Source: Rhodospirillales bacterium
Lineage (GTDB): Bacteria; Pseudomonadota; Alphaproteobacteria; Geminicoccales; Geminicoccaceae
DNA length: 12,634 bases
Reading direction: 5' to 3'
Assembly (NCBI GenBank): GCA_007131045.1
Contig: SLRI01000495.1
Coordinates: forward strand, 1 to 12,634
Of the stretch, positions 5,793-12,634 are shown in pieces. The notes under the pieces were generated by a model. That model did not search any database. It was given only the letters and a program-made list of their open reading frames with translations, and had not been told where the DNA came from. Within the stretch, counting starts at the first letter, position 1. Each line of letters begins with the position of its first letter. A program made the translations under genes and the position numbers.

Positions 5793-7382
5793 ATGCCTGG
5801 TGATTTTCAGATCTCCGGTATCGATTTCAGCATTCTCATCGCCTACCTTTTGATCAGCCGATTCGTTGCACTGTGGCTGGTGCGCGGCAAATCGAAGAAT
5901 ACCGATGGCTTCTTCCTCGGCGGCCGCAACTTCATCTGGCCGCTGATCGGCTTTTCGCTGTTCGCCACCAACATGTCGGGCGCCTCGTTCGTCGGCCTCG
6001 CCGGCGCCGGCTACGCGTCGGGTATTTCGGTCTATTCCTACGAATGGATGGCCGCCGTCATCCTGGTGATCTTCATCCTCTTCATCCTGCCGTTCTACCT
6101 GCGCAGCAAGGTGTTCACGATGCCGGAATTCCTCGAGCGCCGGTTCGACCGGCGCTCGCGGTATTTCCTCGCCGGGCTGCTGCTTTTCCTCAACATGTTC
6201 CTCGACTGCGCCGGCGCGCTCTATGCCGGCGGCCTGGTGGTCCAGCTCTTGTACCCGGCAATGCCGCTCTGGGGCGGCGTGCTGATCCTCGCGGTGCTCG
6301 CGGCCATCCTCTCGGTCACCGGCGGGCTCGGTGCCGTCGTCATCTCCGATACCATCCAGGCGGTGGTGCTGATCATCGGCGGCACGATCATCTTCTTCTT
6401 CGCCCTGGCGGCGATCCCCTCCTGGGAGGCGGTCGAGGCCGCGGCACCGGCCGGTGCGCTCTCGATCATCCAGCCGATCGACGACCCGGCGCTGCCCTGG
6501 CCCGGCCTGTTGACCGGCGTGTTGATCATCGGCACCTATTTCTGGGTCACCAACCAGCTGATCGTCCAGCGGACCCTGGGTGCGCAAAGCCTCGAGCACG
6601 GCCGCTGGGGCTGCATCTTCGCCGGCTTCTTGAAGCTGCCGATCCTGTTCATCATGATCCTGCCGGGGACGATGGCCATCGTCCTCTACCCCGACCTGCG
6701 CACGCCGGACCTGGCGTTCCCGACGCTCGCCTTCGACCTCCTGCCGATCGGCCTGCGCGGCATCATCCTGGCGGCCCTGGTGGCGGCGATCACCTCGACG
6801 GTCGATTCGATCCTCAACTCGGCCTCGACCATGGTGACCATGGACTTCGTCCGCCCGATGCGGCCGCAGACCTCGGACCGGGCCCTGGTGGCGATCGGCC
6901 GGCTGACCACGCTCTTGGTCACCGTGGTGGCCGTTGTCTGGTCGCCGCAGATCGCCAACTTCCCCTCGCTCTGGCAGTACCTGCAATCGGTGCTCTCCTA
7001 CGTCACGCCGCCGGTGGTCGCGGTCTTCCTGCTCGGCATCTTCTGGTCGCGCGCCAACGGCACCGCCGCCTTCACCACCCTGGTGGTCGGTGTCGTGGGC
7101 GGGATGCTCGGCTTCGTCGGCAACGAGATCCTGGGTCTCTTCGCGATCCACTTCCTCTATGCGGCCGGCGTCTCCTTCGTGCTCAGCCTGGCGTTGATGG
7201 TCGTCGTCAGCCTGGCCACCGCACCACCCGACCCGGAGCAGGTGCGCGAGCTGACCTGGAAGCCGCAGATCTGGCGCGACGAGACGGAGCTCCTGCGCGG
7301 CACGCCCGCCTGGAAGAACTACCGCTACCTCTCGATATTGCTGCTCGTCACCACCGCGGTCATCGTCGGCGCCTATTGGTGA
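5793..7382 (+). CDS. Sodium/solute symporter, SSS family (vSGLT-like)
   Basis: A 529-residue integral inner-membrane transporter of the solute:sodium symporter family, with about 13-14 hydrophobic segments, that couples Na+ entry to solute uptake. Landmarks are 'TDGFFLGGRN' (37-46), 'FATNMSGASFVGLAGAGY' (57-74, the unwound first core helix), 'TMPEFLERRFD' (109-119), 'GGLGAVVISDTIQ' (177-189), 'TNQLIVQRTL' (253-262) and 'AAITSTVDSILNSASTM' (331-347). In the last one Ser335/Thr336 match the Ser pair that binds Na+ in vSGLT. The overall look is closest to the sugar/SGLT side of the family, but the substrate is not determined. ATG at 5793 has an excellent ribosome site (GGGGAGGA, about 7 nt upstream); an earlier in-frame start at 5688 lacks one. 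It is first in an operon with a periplasmic binding protein and a USP. Its 3' end carries a 17-bp tandem duplication. Confidence 0.92.
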   Translation: MPGDFQISGIDFSILIAYLLISRFVALWLVRGKSKNTDGFFLGGRNFIWPLIGFSLFATNMSGASFVGLAGAGYASGISVYSYEWMAAVILVIFILFILPFYLRSKVFTMPEFLERRFDRRSRYFLAGLLLFLNMFLDCAGALYAGGLVVQLLYPAMPLWGGVLILAVLAAILSVTGGLGAVVISDTIQAVVLIIGGTIIFFFALAAIPSWEAVEAAAPAGALSIIQPIDDPALPWPGLLTGVLIIGTYFWVTNQLIVQRTLGAQSLEHGRWGCIFAGFLKLPILFIMILPGTMAIVLYPDLRTPDLAFPTLAFDLLPIGLRGIILAALVAAITSTVDSILNSASTMVTMDFVRPMRPQTSDRALVAIGRLTTLLVTVVAVVWSPQIANFPSLWQYLQSVLSYVTPPVVAVFLLGIFWSRANGTAAFTTLVVGVVGGMLGFVGNEILGLFAIHFLYAAGVSFVLSLALMVVVSLATAPPDPEQVRELTWKPQIWRDETELLRGTPAWKNYRYLSILLLVTTAVIVGAYW

Positions 7383-7401
7383 TGGGCGCCGATTGGTGAG
7401 G
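7368..7401 (+). repeat. 17-bp tandem duplication across the symporter stop codon
   Basis: Bases 7368-7384 and 7385-7401 match at 15 of 17 positions (GGCGCC-x-ATTGGTGA-x-G). The first copy encodes the last residues and TGA stop of the symporter. The second lies in the 37-nt gap before the next gene and runs into its purine-rich ribosome site. This looks like a local slippage duplication. Confidence 0.75.
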
Positions 7402-7419
7402 GGAGGATAAGGAAACGCC

Positions 7420-8760
7420 ATGACCAGCTCGATCTCCAGACGACGGCTCGTCGGCGGTGCGATGGCCGCCACCGCGACCGCTGCCGTGGCCGCACCGGCG
7501 GTCATCGCCCAGACCACGCCCGTCCGCCTGAACTTCGCCTTCGCGCCTGACGAATCGGGCGCGATCCAGGACCTGATCGACGGCTTCAACGCCGAGCACG
7601 ACGGGCAGATCGAGGTCTCCTGGACCCTGGCGCCGATGCAGACCGACGCGTTCTTCCGCTTCATGGAATCGGAGTTTCTCGCCCGCTCCGCCGACATCGA
7701 CGTGTTCGGCGCCGACGTGATCTGGACCAGCGAGTTCGCCGACCAGGGCTGGCTGCAGGACCTTTCGGCGCGCATCTACCAGGACCTGCCGACCGAATCG
7801 ATCGTCGGCGCGGCGCTCAACTCGACCCTTCACCGCAACCGGCTATGGGCAGCACCTTGGTATACCGACGCCGGCATGCTGTTCTACCGCCGGGACCTTC
7901 TGGAGGAAGCCGGCATCGTCGAGCCGCCGACCACCTGGGACGAGCTCGCCGCCGCCGCGCGGACCGTGATGGAGACGGCGGGCACGGCCCACGGCCTGGT
8001 CCTCCAGGGCGGCCGCTACGAGGGCGGGGTGACCAATGCGCTCGAGTTCATCTGGTCGGCCGGCGGCCGGGCCTGGACCCCGCAGACCGAGGTCGCGGGC
8101 GCCTTCGGCATGCGAGTCGCCGATGCCAACATCATCGTCATCAACTCCAGGGCCTCGGCAGCCGGGCTCGCCAAGGCGCGCGAGCTGGTCGAGACCGGGA
8201 TCATGCCCGAGGAGGTGGTCACGTTCGACGAGCGCGACAGCCTCGCCGTCTTCGCCGCCGGCGATGCCGTCTTCATGCGCAACTGGCCCTTCGCCTTAGG
8301 GCTGCTCGGCTCGGAGGAGTTCGGCCCGGTGACGCCCGAGCAGGTCGGGGTGGCGCGCATCCCGACACTCGAGCCCGGGCGGCCGTCCTACAGCTGCCTC
8401 GGCGGCTGGAACCTCGCGGTGAATGCCCGGACCCGCCAGCTCGATGCCGCCTGGAGCTTCATCCGCTGGGCGCTCGATCCCGAGCGGCAACGCGCCATGG
8501 CGACCACCGGCGGCTTCCTGCCGACCCGCGTCGAGCTCTACGAGGACCAGGCGCTGCGCGAGGCGGCGCCGGTGGTCGGGCTCGGCGAGGCCGCGGTGCG
8601 CTCCGCCCGGGGGCGCCCGGCCTCGACCATCTACTCGCGCCTCTCGCCGCGCATCGCCGCCATGTTCCAGCGCGTCCTGACCGGCGAGCTCGAGGCGAGC
8701 GAGGCCGTGATGCGGGCCGAGCGCGAACTGCAGAACATCGTAGCGGCCAGCCGCGTTTGA
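7420..8760 (+). CDS. Tat-exported extracellular solute-binding protein (family 1, sugar type)
   Basis: A 446-residue periplasmic binding protein. The N-terminus has a twin-arginine signal (SRRRLVGG, Arg7-Arg9), a hydrophobic Ala-rich core and a likely cleavage site after Ala30 (VIA/Q). The mature protein has the family-1 binding-protein pattern: 'DIDVFGADVIWTSEFADQGW' (92-111) and 'LWAAPWYTDAGMLFYRRDLL' (142-161), like trehalose/maltose-binding proteins of the ThuE type. 'LGGWNLAVN' and 'TTGGFLPTR' follow in the C-terminal half. A disaccharide or related carbohydrate is the likely ligand. ATG at 7420 follows AAGGAAA by a few bases. Such proteins normally deliver to ABC permeases, but none is in the window; the gene lies 37 nt after an SSS symporter and 34 nt before a USP on the same strand. 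It may serve a distant ABC transporter or work with the symporter. Confidence 0.9.
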   Translation: MTSSISRRRLVGGAMAATATAAVAAPAVIAQTTPVRLNFAFAPDESGAIQDLIDGFNAEHDGQIEVSWTLAPMQTDAFFRFMESEFLARSADIDVFGADVIWTSEFADQGWLQDLSARIYQDLPTESIVGAALNSTLHRNRLWAAPWYTDAGMLFYRRDLLEEAGIVEPPTTWDELAAAARTVMETAGTAHGLVLQGGRYEGGVTNALEFIWSAGGRAWTPQTEVAGAFGMRVADANIIVINSRASAAGLAKARELVETGIMPEEVVTFDERDSLAVFAAGDAVFMRNWPFALGLLGSEEFGPVTPEQVGVARIPTLEPGRPSYSCLGGWNLAVNARTRQLDAAWSFIRWALDPERQRAMATTGGFLPTRVELYEDQALREAAPVVGLGEAAVRSARGRPASTIYSRLSPRIAAMFQRVLTGELEASEAVMRAERELQNIVAASRV

Positions 8761-8794
8761 TCCAGGCCATGAAACGGCGCCAGGAAATCGATCG

Positions 8795-9241
8795 ATGAGC
8801 CAAGAGAAAAAGTTTCCGATGCGCATCCTCGTCGCCAGCGACGGCTCGGCGCCGTCGGCCCTGGCCGTCGATCTCGCCGGCGAGATCGCCACCGCAACGG
8901 GCTCGGAGCTGCACCTCCTGCACGTGACGTTGATCTCGCGCTACATCTATCCGGACGTTCTTTCCAAGGCGCAGGTGGACCGCATCCGCAGCGAATCCCA
9001 AACGCGGCTCGACGCCGAGGTGGCGCGCATCAAGAAGGCGGGCCTCGTGCTCACCAAGAGCCATCTCCGGCTCGGCCGCACCGACGTCGAAATCCTCACC
9101 CTCGCCGAGGAGCTCGACGTCGGCATGATCGTCCTCGGCAATCGCAGCGGCGATGCCATCAAGCGCATCCTGCTCGGCAACGACGCCGAAAGCGTCGTCC
9201 GCCACGCGCACTGCCCGGTCATGGTCGTCCGCGACGAGTAG
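8795..9241 (+). CDS. Universal stress protein (UspA) family
   Basis: A single-domain, 148-residue cytoplasmic USP. The first strand 'RILVASDGS' has the conserved Asp16, and the C-terminus 'AESVVRHAHCPVMVVR' is typical. The ATP-binding loop G-x2-G-x9-G-(S/T) is altered: Gly115 and Gly128 are in register, but the second Gly is Ser118 (a Gly follows at 119) and the final Ser/Thr is Asn129. Nucleotide binding may thus be weakened. ATG at 8795 has AGGAA (8782-8786) 8 nt upstream. It closes the symporter/binding-protein operon. USPs are known next to TRAP transporters (TeaD with TeaABC), where they modulate transport; a similar role here is inference. The last 23 bases overlap the convergent AraC-type gene. 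Confidence 0.92.
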   Translation: MSQEKKFPMRILVASDGSAPSALAVDLAGEIATATGSELHLLHVTLISRYIYPDVLSKAQVDRIRSESQTRLDAEVARIKKAGLVLTKSHLRLGRTDVEILTLAEELDVGMIVLGNRSGDAIKRILLGNDAESVVRHAHCPVMVVRDE

Positions 9242-10307
9242 CCGGCGGCCGGGCGGCGGCCCGACGCCAGTCGCCGGGTGACAGCCCCGTCGCCTTCTTG
9301 AAGGCCCGGCTGAAGGCCGCCTCGGACTCGTATCCCACCTCGTGCGCGGCGGCCGCCACCTTGAGCGGGCTGTCGGCCAGGAGCCGGGCGGCGCGCTGCA
9401 GGCGCCAGAGCGTGAGGTAGTGCATCGGCGGGCAACCGACGAGCAGGGCGAACCGCTCGGCCAGCACCGTCCGCGACACCCCGGCCGCCCGCGCCAGGCG
9501 GTCGAGCGTCCAGGCTCGCGCCGGCTCGCCGTGCAACAGGGCCAGCGCACGGCCGACCGCCGGATCGGCGAGCCCGGCGAGCCAGCCCTGCCCTGCGCCG
9601 GGCTGGGCTGCCGGCTGGGCCGCCAGATGGCGGCGGATGGCCTCGACGAAGATCAGCTCGCTCAGCCTGAGGCGAACCGCCTCGCCGCCGGGCAGGCTGC
9701 TCTCCGTGGCCTCGAGGGTGAGCTCGACCAGCCGATCCAGCCGGTCGCCCGGCTGCCGCCCTCGGCCCTTCACGTGGAGCAACGGCGGCAGCGCCTGCAG
9801 AAGTGGATTGAACGGCCGCATGTCGCAGCCGAGGTAGCCGCAGACATAGCGGGTCCGCGGCTCGCCGCCGCCGCCTTCCTCGATGACGAACGGCAGCCGG
9901 CCGGCCACCATCTCGCGCAGGAAGGCGACCGTCGCCACGGCATCGTATTCGGGCCGCTGGTCCGGCGCGCTGAGCAGCCGGTAGGGGTCGCCGTGCGCGA
10001 AGACCAGGATATCGCCGCCCTGAAAGGCGATTGGATCGCTCCCCGGCATGCAGACCCAGCCCCGGCCTTCGAGGATGATGTCGTAGGAGACGACGTGCTG
10101 CGCGCCCGGGAACAGGCTCGCCGCATAGCTGTCCTTGTCCGGCACCTCGACGCCCCAGGGTTGCGAGGCGTCGATGACGAAGAAGAGGGCGCCGGTGAGC
10201 TTAACCGCGCGCAGCACATCGGACAGCGGGTCGATCCGCTGTGCCGTAGGCGCGCTCGCGAACGCAGGAGCAGACATGCCGGACGCCGGGTCATGGGTTC
10301 GGGCCAT
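9219..10307 (-). CDS. AraC-family transcriptional regulator with N-terminal cupin domain
   Basis: A 362-residue regulator. The N-terminal half (about 20-200) is a cupin-type sensor ('VEVPDKDSYAASLFPGAQHV', 'ILEGRGWVCM', 'FQGGDILVFAHGDPYRL') as in the AraC cupin_6 class. The C-terminal 100 residues have two helix-turn-helix units: 'WTLDRLARAAGVSRTVLAERF' (about 266-286) and 'KVAAAAHEVGYESEAAFSRAFKKATG' (about 316-341), followed by 'LSPGDWRR'. It should bind DNA and respond to a small ligand that cannot be named. The frame is open to 10556, but that part is Arg/Pro-rich and antisense to the methyltransferase. ATG at 10307 or 10277 is likely; neither has a strong ribosome site and I use the longer one. 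It is divergent from the methyltransferase gene across 89 bp, the usual arrangement for regulator and target. Its 3' end overlaps the USP gene by 23 bp tail to tail. Confidence 0.9.
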   Translation of the reverse strand: MARTHDPASGMSAPAFASAPTAQRIDPLSDVLRAVKLTGALFFVIDASQPWGVEVPDKDSYAASLFPGAQHVVSYDIILEGRGWVCMPGSDPIAFQGGDILVFAHGDPYRLLSAPDQRPEYDAVATVAFLREMVAGRLPFVIEEGGGGEPRTRYVCGYLGCDMRPFNPLLQALPPLLHVKGRGRQPGDRLDRLVELTLEATESSLPGGEAVRLRLSELIFVEAIRRHLAAQPAAQPGAGQGWLAGLADPAVGRALALLHGEPARAWTLDRLARAAGVSRTVLAERFALLVGCPPMHYLTLWRLQRAARLLADSPLKVAAAAHEVGYESEAAFSRAFKKATGLSPGDWRRAAARPPATRRGRP

Positions 10308-10325
10308 CACCCAAGATAGAAGAAA

Positions 10326-10364
10326 ACCGGCGGCACCGCCACGGCGCCGGTCGAGCCGGTGCCG
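10326..10364. promoter_or_regulatory. Overlapping dyads in the araC-like/methyltransferase divergent promoter region
   Basis: ACCGGCG (10326-10332) pairs with CGCCGGT (10345-10351), CGGCACCG (10331-10338) pairs with CGGTGCCG (10357-10364), and CGGCGCCG (10342-10349) is itself palindromic. The cluster is in the middle of the 89-bp gap between two divergent starts, where a shared operator is expected. GC-rich DNA yields such dyads easily. Confidence 0.35.
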
Positions 10365-10396
10365 GGCATGCCGCGCCAGAAACGGGAGTTTCAGCC

Positions 10397-11194
10397 ATGG
10401 ACAACGTGATCGAGAAGCACCGCCCGGCCGAGGTCTATGACCAGTCCTTCGTGCCCGCACTCTTCGCCCAGTGGGGCCCGATCGTGGCAGCGGCGGCCGG
10501 CATCCGGCCGAACCAGCGGGTCCTCGATGTCGCCTGCGGCACCGGAGCGCTGACACAGGCCGCAGCCGAGCGGGTGGGCCCCGAAGGCTCGGTGGTCGGC
10601 CTCGACGTCAACCCCGAAATGCTCGAAATGGCCCGCCAAAAATCGACCCGCATCGACTGGTGCGAGGCGCCGGCCGAGGCGCTGCCCTTCCCGGATCGGG
10701 ATTTCGACGCCGTGGTCAGTCAGTTCGGCCTGATGTTCTTCACCGATCGGGTGGCCGCCCTCGGCGAGATGTGGCGCGTCCTCGGGCCGGGCGGCCGCCT
10801 CGCCGTCGCGGTCTTCGCCGCGGTCGAGGAGTCGCCGGGCTATGCCGCCCTCGTCGACGTCCTCGATCGGCTGTTCGGCGAAGCGGTCGGCGACGGGATG
10901 CGCGCGCCCTTCGTGCTCGGTGATGCCGGCCAGCTGCGCGACCTCGCGGCGGCGGCGGGGATCGAGGATGCCCGGGTCACGCGCCACACGGGCACCGTCG
11001 ACTTCCCCTCGATCGAGGCCCTGATCGCGACCGAGCGGGCGTGCATCTGGACCCTCGGCGGCATGCTCGACTCCGGACAGTTCGACCGCCTGCGCGACGC
11101 CACCCGGCCGGCCCTCGAACCTTACGTGACGGCCGAGGGCCGGGTCCGGTTCGAGCTGCCGGCGCTGATCCTCGAGGCCGAGCGACCGGGTTGA
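10397..11194 (+). CDS. Class I SAM-dependent methyltransferase (UbiE/Methyltransf_11 type)
   Basis: A 265-residue cytoplasmic methyltransferase with a Rossmann-like fold. Motif I is DVACGTG (44-50), Asp70 in 'VVGLDVNPEML' is the expected ribose-binding acidic residue, 'EAPAEALPFPDRDFDAVVSQ' carries motifs II/III, and 'LGPGGRLAVAVF' is the post-motif strand. It transfers a methyl group from S-adenosylmethionine to a small molecule; the acceptor is unknown. ATG at 10397 has GGGAG (10384-10388) 8 nt upstream. The AraC-type gene is divergent and may control it. The gene ends 21 nt before the convergent sulfhydrylase gene. Confidence 0.9.
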   Translation: MDNVIEKHRPAEVYDQSFVPALFAQWGPIVAAAAGIRPNQRVLDVACGTGALTQAAAERVGPEGSVVGLDVNPEMLEMARQKSTRIDWCEAPAEALPFPDRDFDAVVSQFGLMFFTDRVAALGEMWRVLGPGGRLAVAVFAAVEESPGYAALVDVLDRLFGEAVGDGMRAPFVLGDAGQLRDLAAAAGIEDARVTRHTGTVDFPSIEALIATERACIWTLGGMLDSGQFDRLRDATRPALEPYVTAEGRVRFELPALILEAERPG

Positions 11195-11218
11195 GGCGCA
11201 AGCCCGCGGGCGCGCTCA
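11192..11218. terminator. Palindromic 3' junction between convergent genes
   Basis: The two TGA stop codons (11192-11194 plus, 11216-11218 minus) are arms of an imperfect inverted repeat, TGAG(g)CGC with GCGCTCA. A perfect 10-bp palindrome GCCCGCGGGC (11202-11211) lies between. It could end transcription in both directions, but there is no U-tract. Confidence 0.28.
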
Positions 11219-12502
11219 GGCCGCCTTGGCGAGCGCCTGGTCGAGATCCTTGATGATGTCGTCCACCGTCTCGATGCCGACCGAAAGACGAACCACGTCG
11301 GGCCCCGCACCGGCCGCGATCTGCTGCTCCTGACTGAGCTGCCGATGGGTGGTCGAGGAGGGGTGGATGATCAGCGTTCGGGTGTCGCCGATATTGGCGA
11401 CGTGGCTGATCATCTGGCAGTTGTTCACCACCTTGACCCCCATCTCGTAGCCGCCCTTGACCCCGAAGGTGAAGAGCGCGCCCAGGCCATTGGGGCAGTA
11501 CTTGTCGACGAGCGGCGTCCGGTTCTGCGGCAGCCGCGCATAGGAGACCCAGGTGACCAGCGGGTGCTCGACCAGCCAGGCCGCCACCTTGTCGGCATTG
11601 GCGACGTGGCGCTCCATCCTGAGCGGCAGGGTCTCGACCCCCTGCAGGAAGAGAAAGGCGTTGAAGGGCGAAAGTGACGGGCCCATGTCGCGCAGCCCAA
11701 TGGCCTTGTTGCGCACGGTCAGCGCCAGGGCACCGAAGGTCTCGTGGAAGCGAACGCCGTGATAGGCGGCACAAGGCTCGGTCAGATGCGGGAACTTGCC
11801 CGAGGCCGACCAGTCGAACTTGCCGCCCTCGACGATCATCCCGCCGATCGAGTTGCCCTGCCCGCCGATATACTTCGTCAAGCTGTGAACGACGATGTCG
11901 GCGCCCCACTTGATCGGCTGGCAGAGATAGGGGGTCGGGCAGGTGTTGTCGACGACCAGCGGAACACCGGCGTCGTGTGCGATCCCTGCTATCGCCTCGA
12001 TGTCGGGCACGATGCCGTCCGGGTTCGAGGCACTCTCGATAAACAGCGCCTTGGTCTTGTCGTCGATGGCGTTCTTGAAATTCTCGGGCTCGCGCGGATC
12101 GACATAGGCGACCCGCCAGTCGAACTGCGGGAAGGTCTGCTTCATTTGGCTGATCGACCCGCCATAGAGCTTGGTCGAAGCCACGATGTTGTCACCCGGG
12201 CTCATCAGGTTGAGGAAGGTGAGGAACTGCGCGGCGTGGCCCGAGGCGGTGGCGCAGGCCGCGGTGCCGCCCTCCAATGCTGCGATCCGCTCCTCGAGCA
12301 CCGAGACCGTGGGGTTGGTGAGGCGCGAGTAGATGTTGCCGAACTGCTGCAGATTGAACAGCGAGGCCGCGTGATCGACGTCGTCGAAGACGAAGGACGT
12401 GGTCTGATAGATCGGGGTGGCCCTGGCCCCGGTGGTCGGATCGGGGGCAGCACCGGCGTGGATCGCCAGGGTCTCGAAGCCGTATTTCGGTTGCTCGCTC
12501 AC
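11216..12502 (-). CDS. metY: O-acetylhomoserine sulfhydrylase / aminocarboxypropyltransferase (PLP enzyme)
   Basis: A 428-residue Cys/Met-metabolism PLP enzyme of normal MetY length. It converts O-acetylhomoserine plus sulfide (or methanethiol) to homocysteine (or methionine) in the cytoplasm. 'FETLAIHAGAAPDPTTGARATPIYQTTSF' is split over residues 9-37. 'YSRLTNPT' (58-65) gives the phosphate-binding Tyr/Arg from the neighbouring subunit. Asp185 in 'VVDNT' contacts the PLP ring nitrogen, and Lys210 in 'HSLTKYIGGQG' forms the Schiff base. 'TASGHAAQ' and 'GGKFDWSASGKFP' mark the MetY branch rather than MetB/MetC. GTG at 12502 is the start because AGGAG lies 8 nt upstream and the family N-terminus begins there; an in-frame ATG at 12562 would add 20 unrelated residues. 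No SAM-II-like riboswitch is seen in the short upstream stretch available. Confidence 0.93.
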   Translation of the reverse strand: MSEQPKYGFETLAIHAGAAPDPTTGARATPIYQTTSFVFDDVDHAASLFNLQQFGNIYSRLTNPTVSVLEERIAALEGGTAACATASGHAAQFLTFLNLMSPGDNIVASTKLYGGSISQMKQTFPQFDWRVAYVDPREPENFKNAIDDKTKALFIESASNPDGIVPDIEAIAGIAHDAGVPLVVDNTCPTPYLCQPIKWGADIVVHSLTKYIGGQGNSIGGMIVEGGKFDWSASGKFPHLTEPCAAYHGVRFHETFGALALTVRNKAIGLRDMGPSLSPFNAFLFLQGVETLPLRMERHVANADKVAAWLVEHPLVTWVSYARLPQNRTPLVDKYCPNGLGALFTFGVKGGYEMGVKVVNNCQMISHVANIGDTRTLIIHPSSTTHRQLSQEQQIAAGAGPDVVRLSVGIETVDDIIKDLDQALAKAA

Positions 12503-12594
12503 GCGTCTTTCTCCTCGCTCCCGGTGGCCGGTCTCGGGGCCGCCTCGATGGTGGCCGGACACTAGCCCGAATGACGGCCCGGCGGGAAGATGCC

Positions 12595-12634
12595 ATGCGC
12601 TGGACCGACCCGGCCGCCGCCCGCTACGATCGAC
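12595..12634 (+). CDS. Start of an unidentified plus-strand gene (3' partial)
   Basis: ATG at 12595 is preceded by GGGAAG (12584-12589), a good ribosome site, and stays open to the edge with the high-GC codon use of the region: MRWTDPAAARYDR. An in-frame ATG at 12571 lacks such a site. The 'AARYDR' start resembles the first helix of some SAM methyltransferases, but 13 residues are far too few to assign a family. It is divergent from metY. Confidence 0.35.
   Translation, partial: MRWTDPAAARYDR

Noticed and set aside
5516..5803. 95-residue plus-strand frame ahead of the symporter
   Set aside because: It lacks the G/C third-position bias of the real genes, covers three inverted repeats and A/T tracts, overlaps the symporter start and resembles no family.
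5769..7775. Very long open frame on the minus strand opposite the symporter and the start of the binding protein
   Set aside because: The translation is a low-complexity mix of Asp/Glu/Arg/His/Gln typical of antisense frames in GC-rich genes. It has no recognisable domain, and the opposite strand clearly encodes conserved proteins.
10308..10556. N-terminal extension of the AraC-type regulator
   Set aside because: It is Arg/Pro/Gly-rich, crosses the divergent promoter region and is antisense to the methyltransferase. The regulator's cupin domain begins after 10277.
12503..12594. SAM-responsive riboswitch ahead of metY
   Set aside because: Alphaproteobacterial met genes often have SAM-II elements, but the roughly 60-90 nt available here shows no matching pseudoknot arms or A-rich conserved segments.

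Overview
This is a chromosomal window from a very GC-rich bacterium, most likely an alphaproteobacterium of the Rhodospirillales/Geminicoccales type. That placement is inferred from the strong G/C third-position bias, a bactofilin/ParA cluster, a PfkB adenosine kinase of alphaproteobacterial type, a DUF1127-like small protein and a Tat-dependent sugar-binding protein. I see no insertion sequence, phage gene, tRNA, rRNA or CRISPR array. Most genes have a recognisable family.

Layout. (1) Bases 1-946 hold the 3' two thirds of a thiamine-diphosphate enzyme (acetolactate synthase-like), converging on a small lipoprotein gene (943-1437, minus). (2) Bases 943-4840 are a cell-architecture block: bactofilin 1 plus lipoprotein on the minus strand, a divergent adenosine kinase (2319-3335, plus), then a ParA-type ATPase and bactofilin 2 (3399-4840, minus). 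The two bactofilins are close paralogues (about 78% identity over about 105 core residues, aligned by hand). Each is followed after exactly 5 nt by its partner gene. (3) A DUF1127-like gene (5000-5320, minus) ends in a clear intrinsic terminator (4945-4979). (4) A 472-bp, visibly more AT-rich intergenic region (5321-5792) with several inverted repeats separates it from a plus-strand operon: SSS-family sodium/solute symporter, Tat-exported periplasmic sugar-binding protein, universal stress protein (5793-9241). (5) An AraC-type regulator (9219-10307, minus) is divergent from a SAM-dependent methyltransferase (10397-11194, plus). (6) An O-acetylhomoserine sulfhydrylase (11216-12502, minus) is followed at the right edge by the first codons of another plus-strand gene.

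How the genes may work together. Bactofilins polymerise into cytoskeletal scaffolds. A ParA ATPase translated directly after one of them, with an extended C-terminal tail, suggests a membrane- or nucleoid-associated positioning module. The lipoprotein after the other could be its envelope partner. In the transport operon, a solute-binding protein of ABC type sits with a secondary symporter and a USP but without any ABC permease or ATPase gene in view. This resembles the gene content of TRAP systems with a USP (TeaABCD) more than a normal ABC or SSS locus, and it is the most unusual arrangement here.

Non-coding items worth attention are an orphan minus-strand terminator ahead of bactofilin 1 (2020-2055), a 21-bp dyad upstream of the DUF1127-like gene (5366-5386), two further dyads upstream of the symporter (5640-5660, 5689-5708), and a 17-bp tandem duplication across the symporter stop codon.
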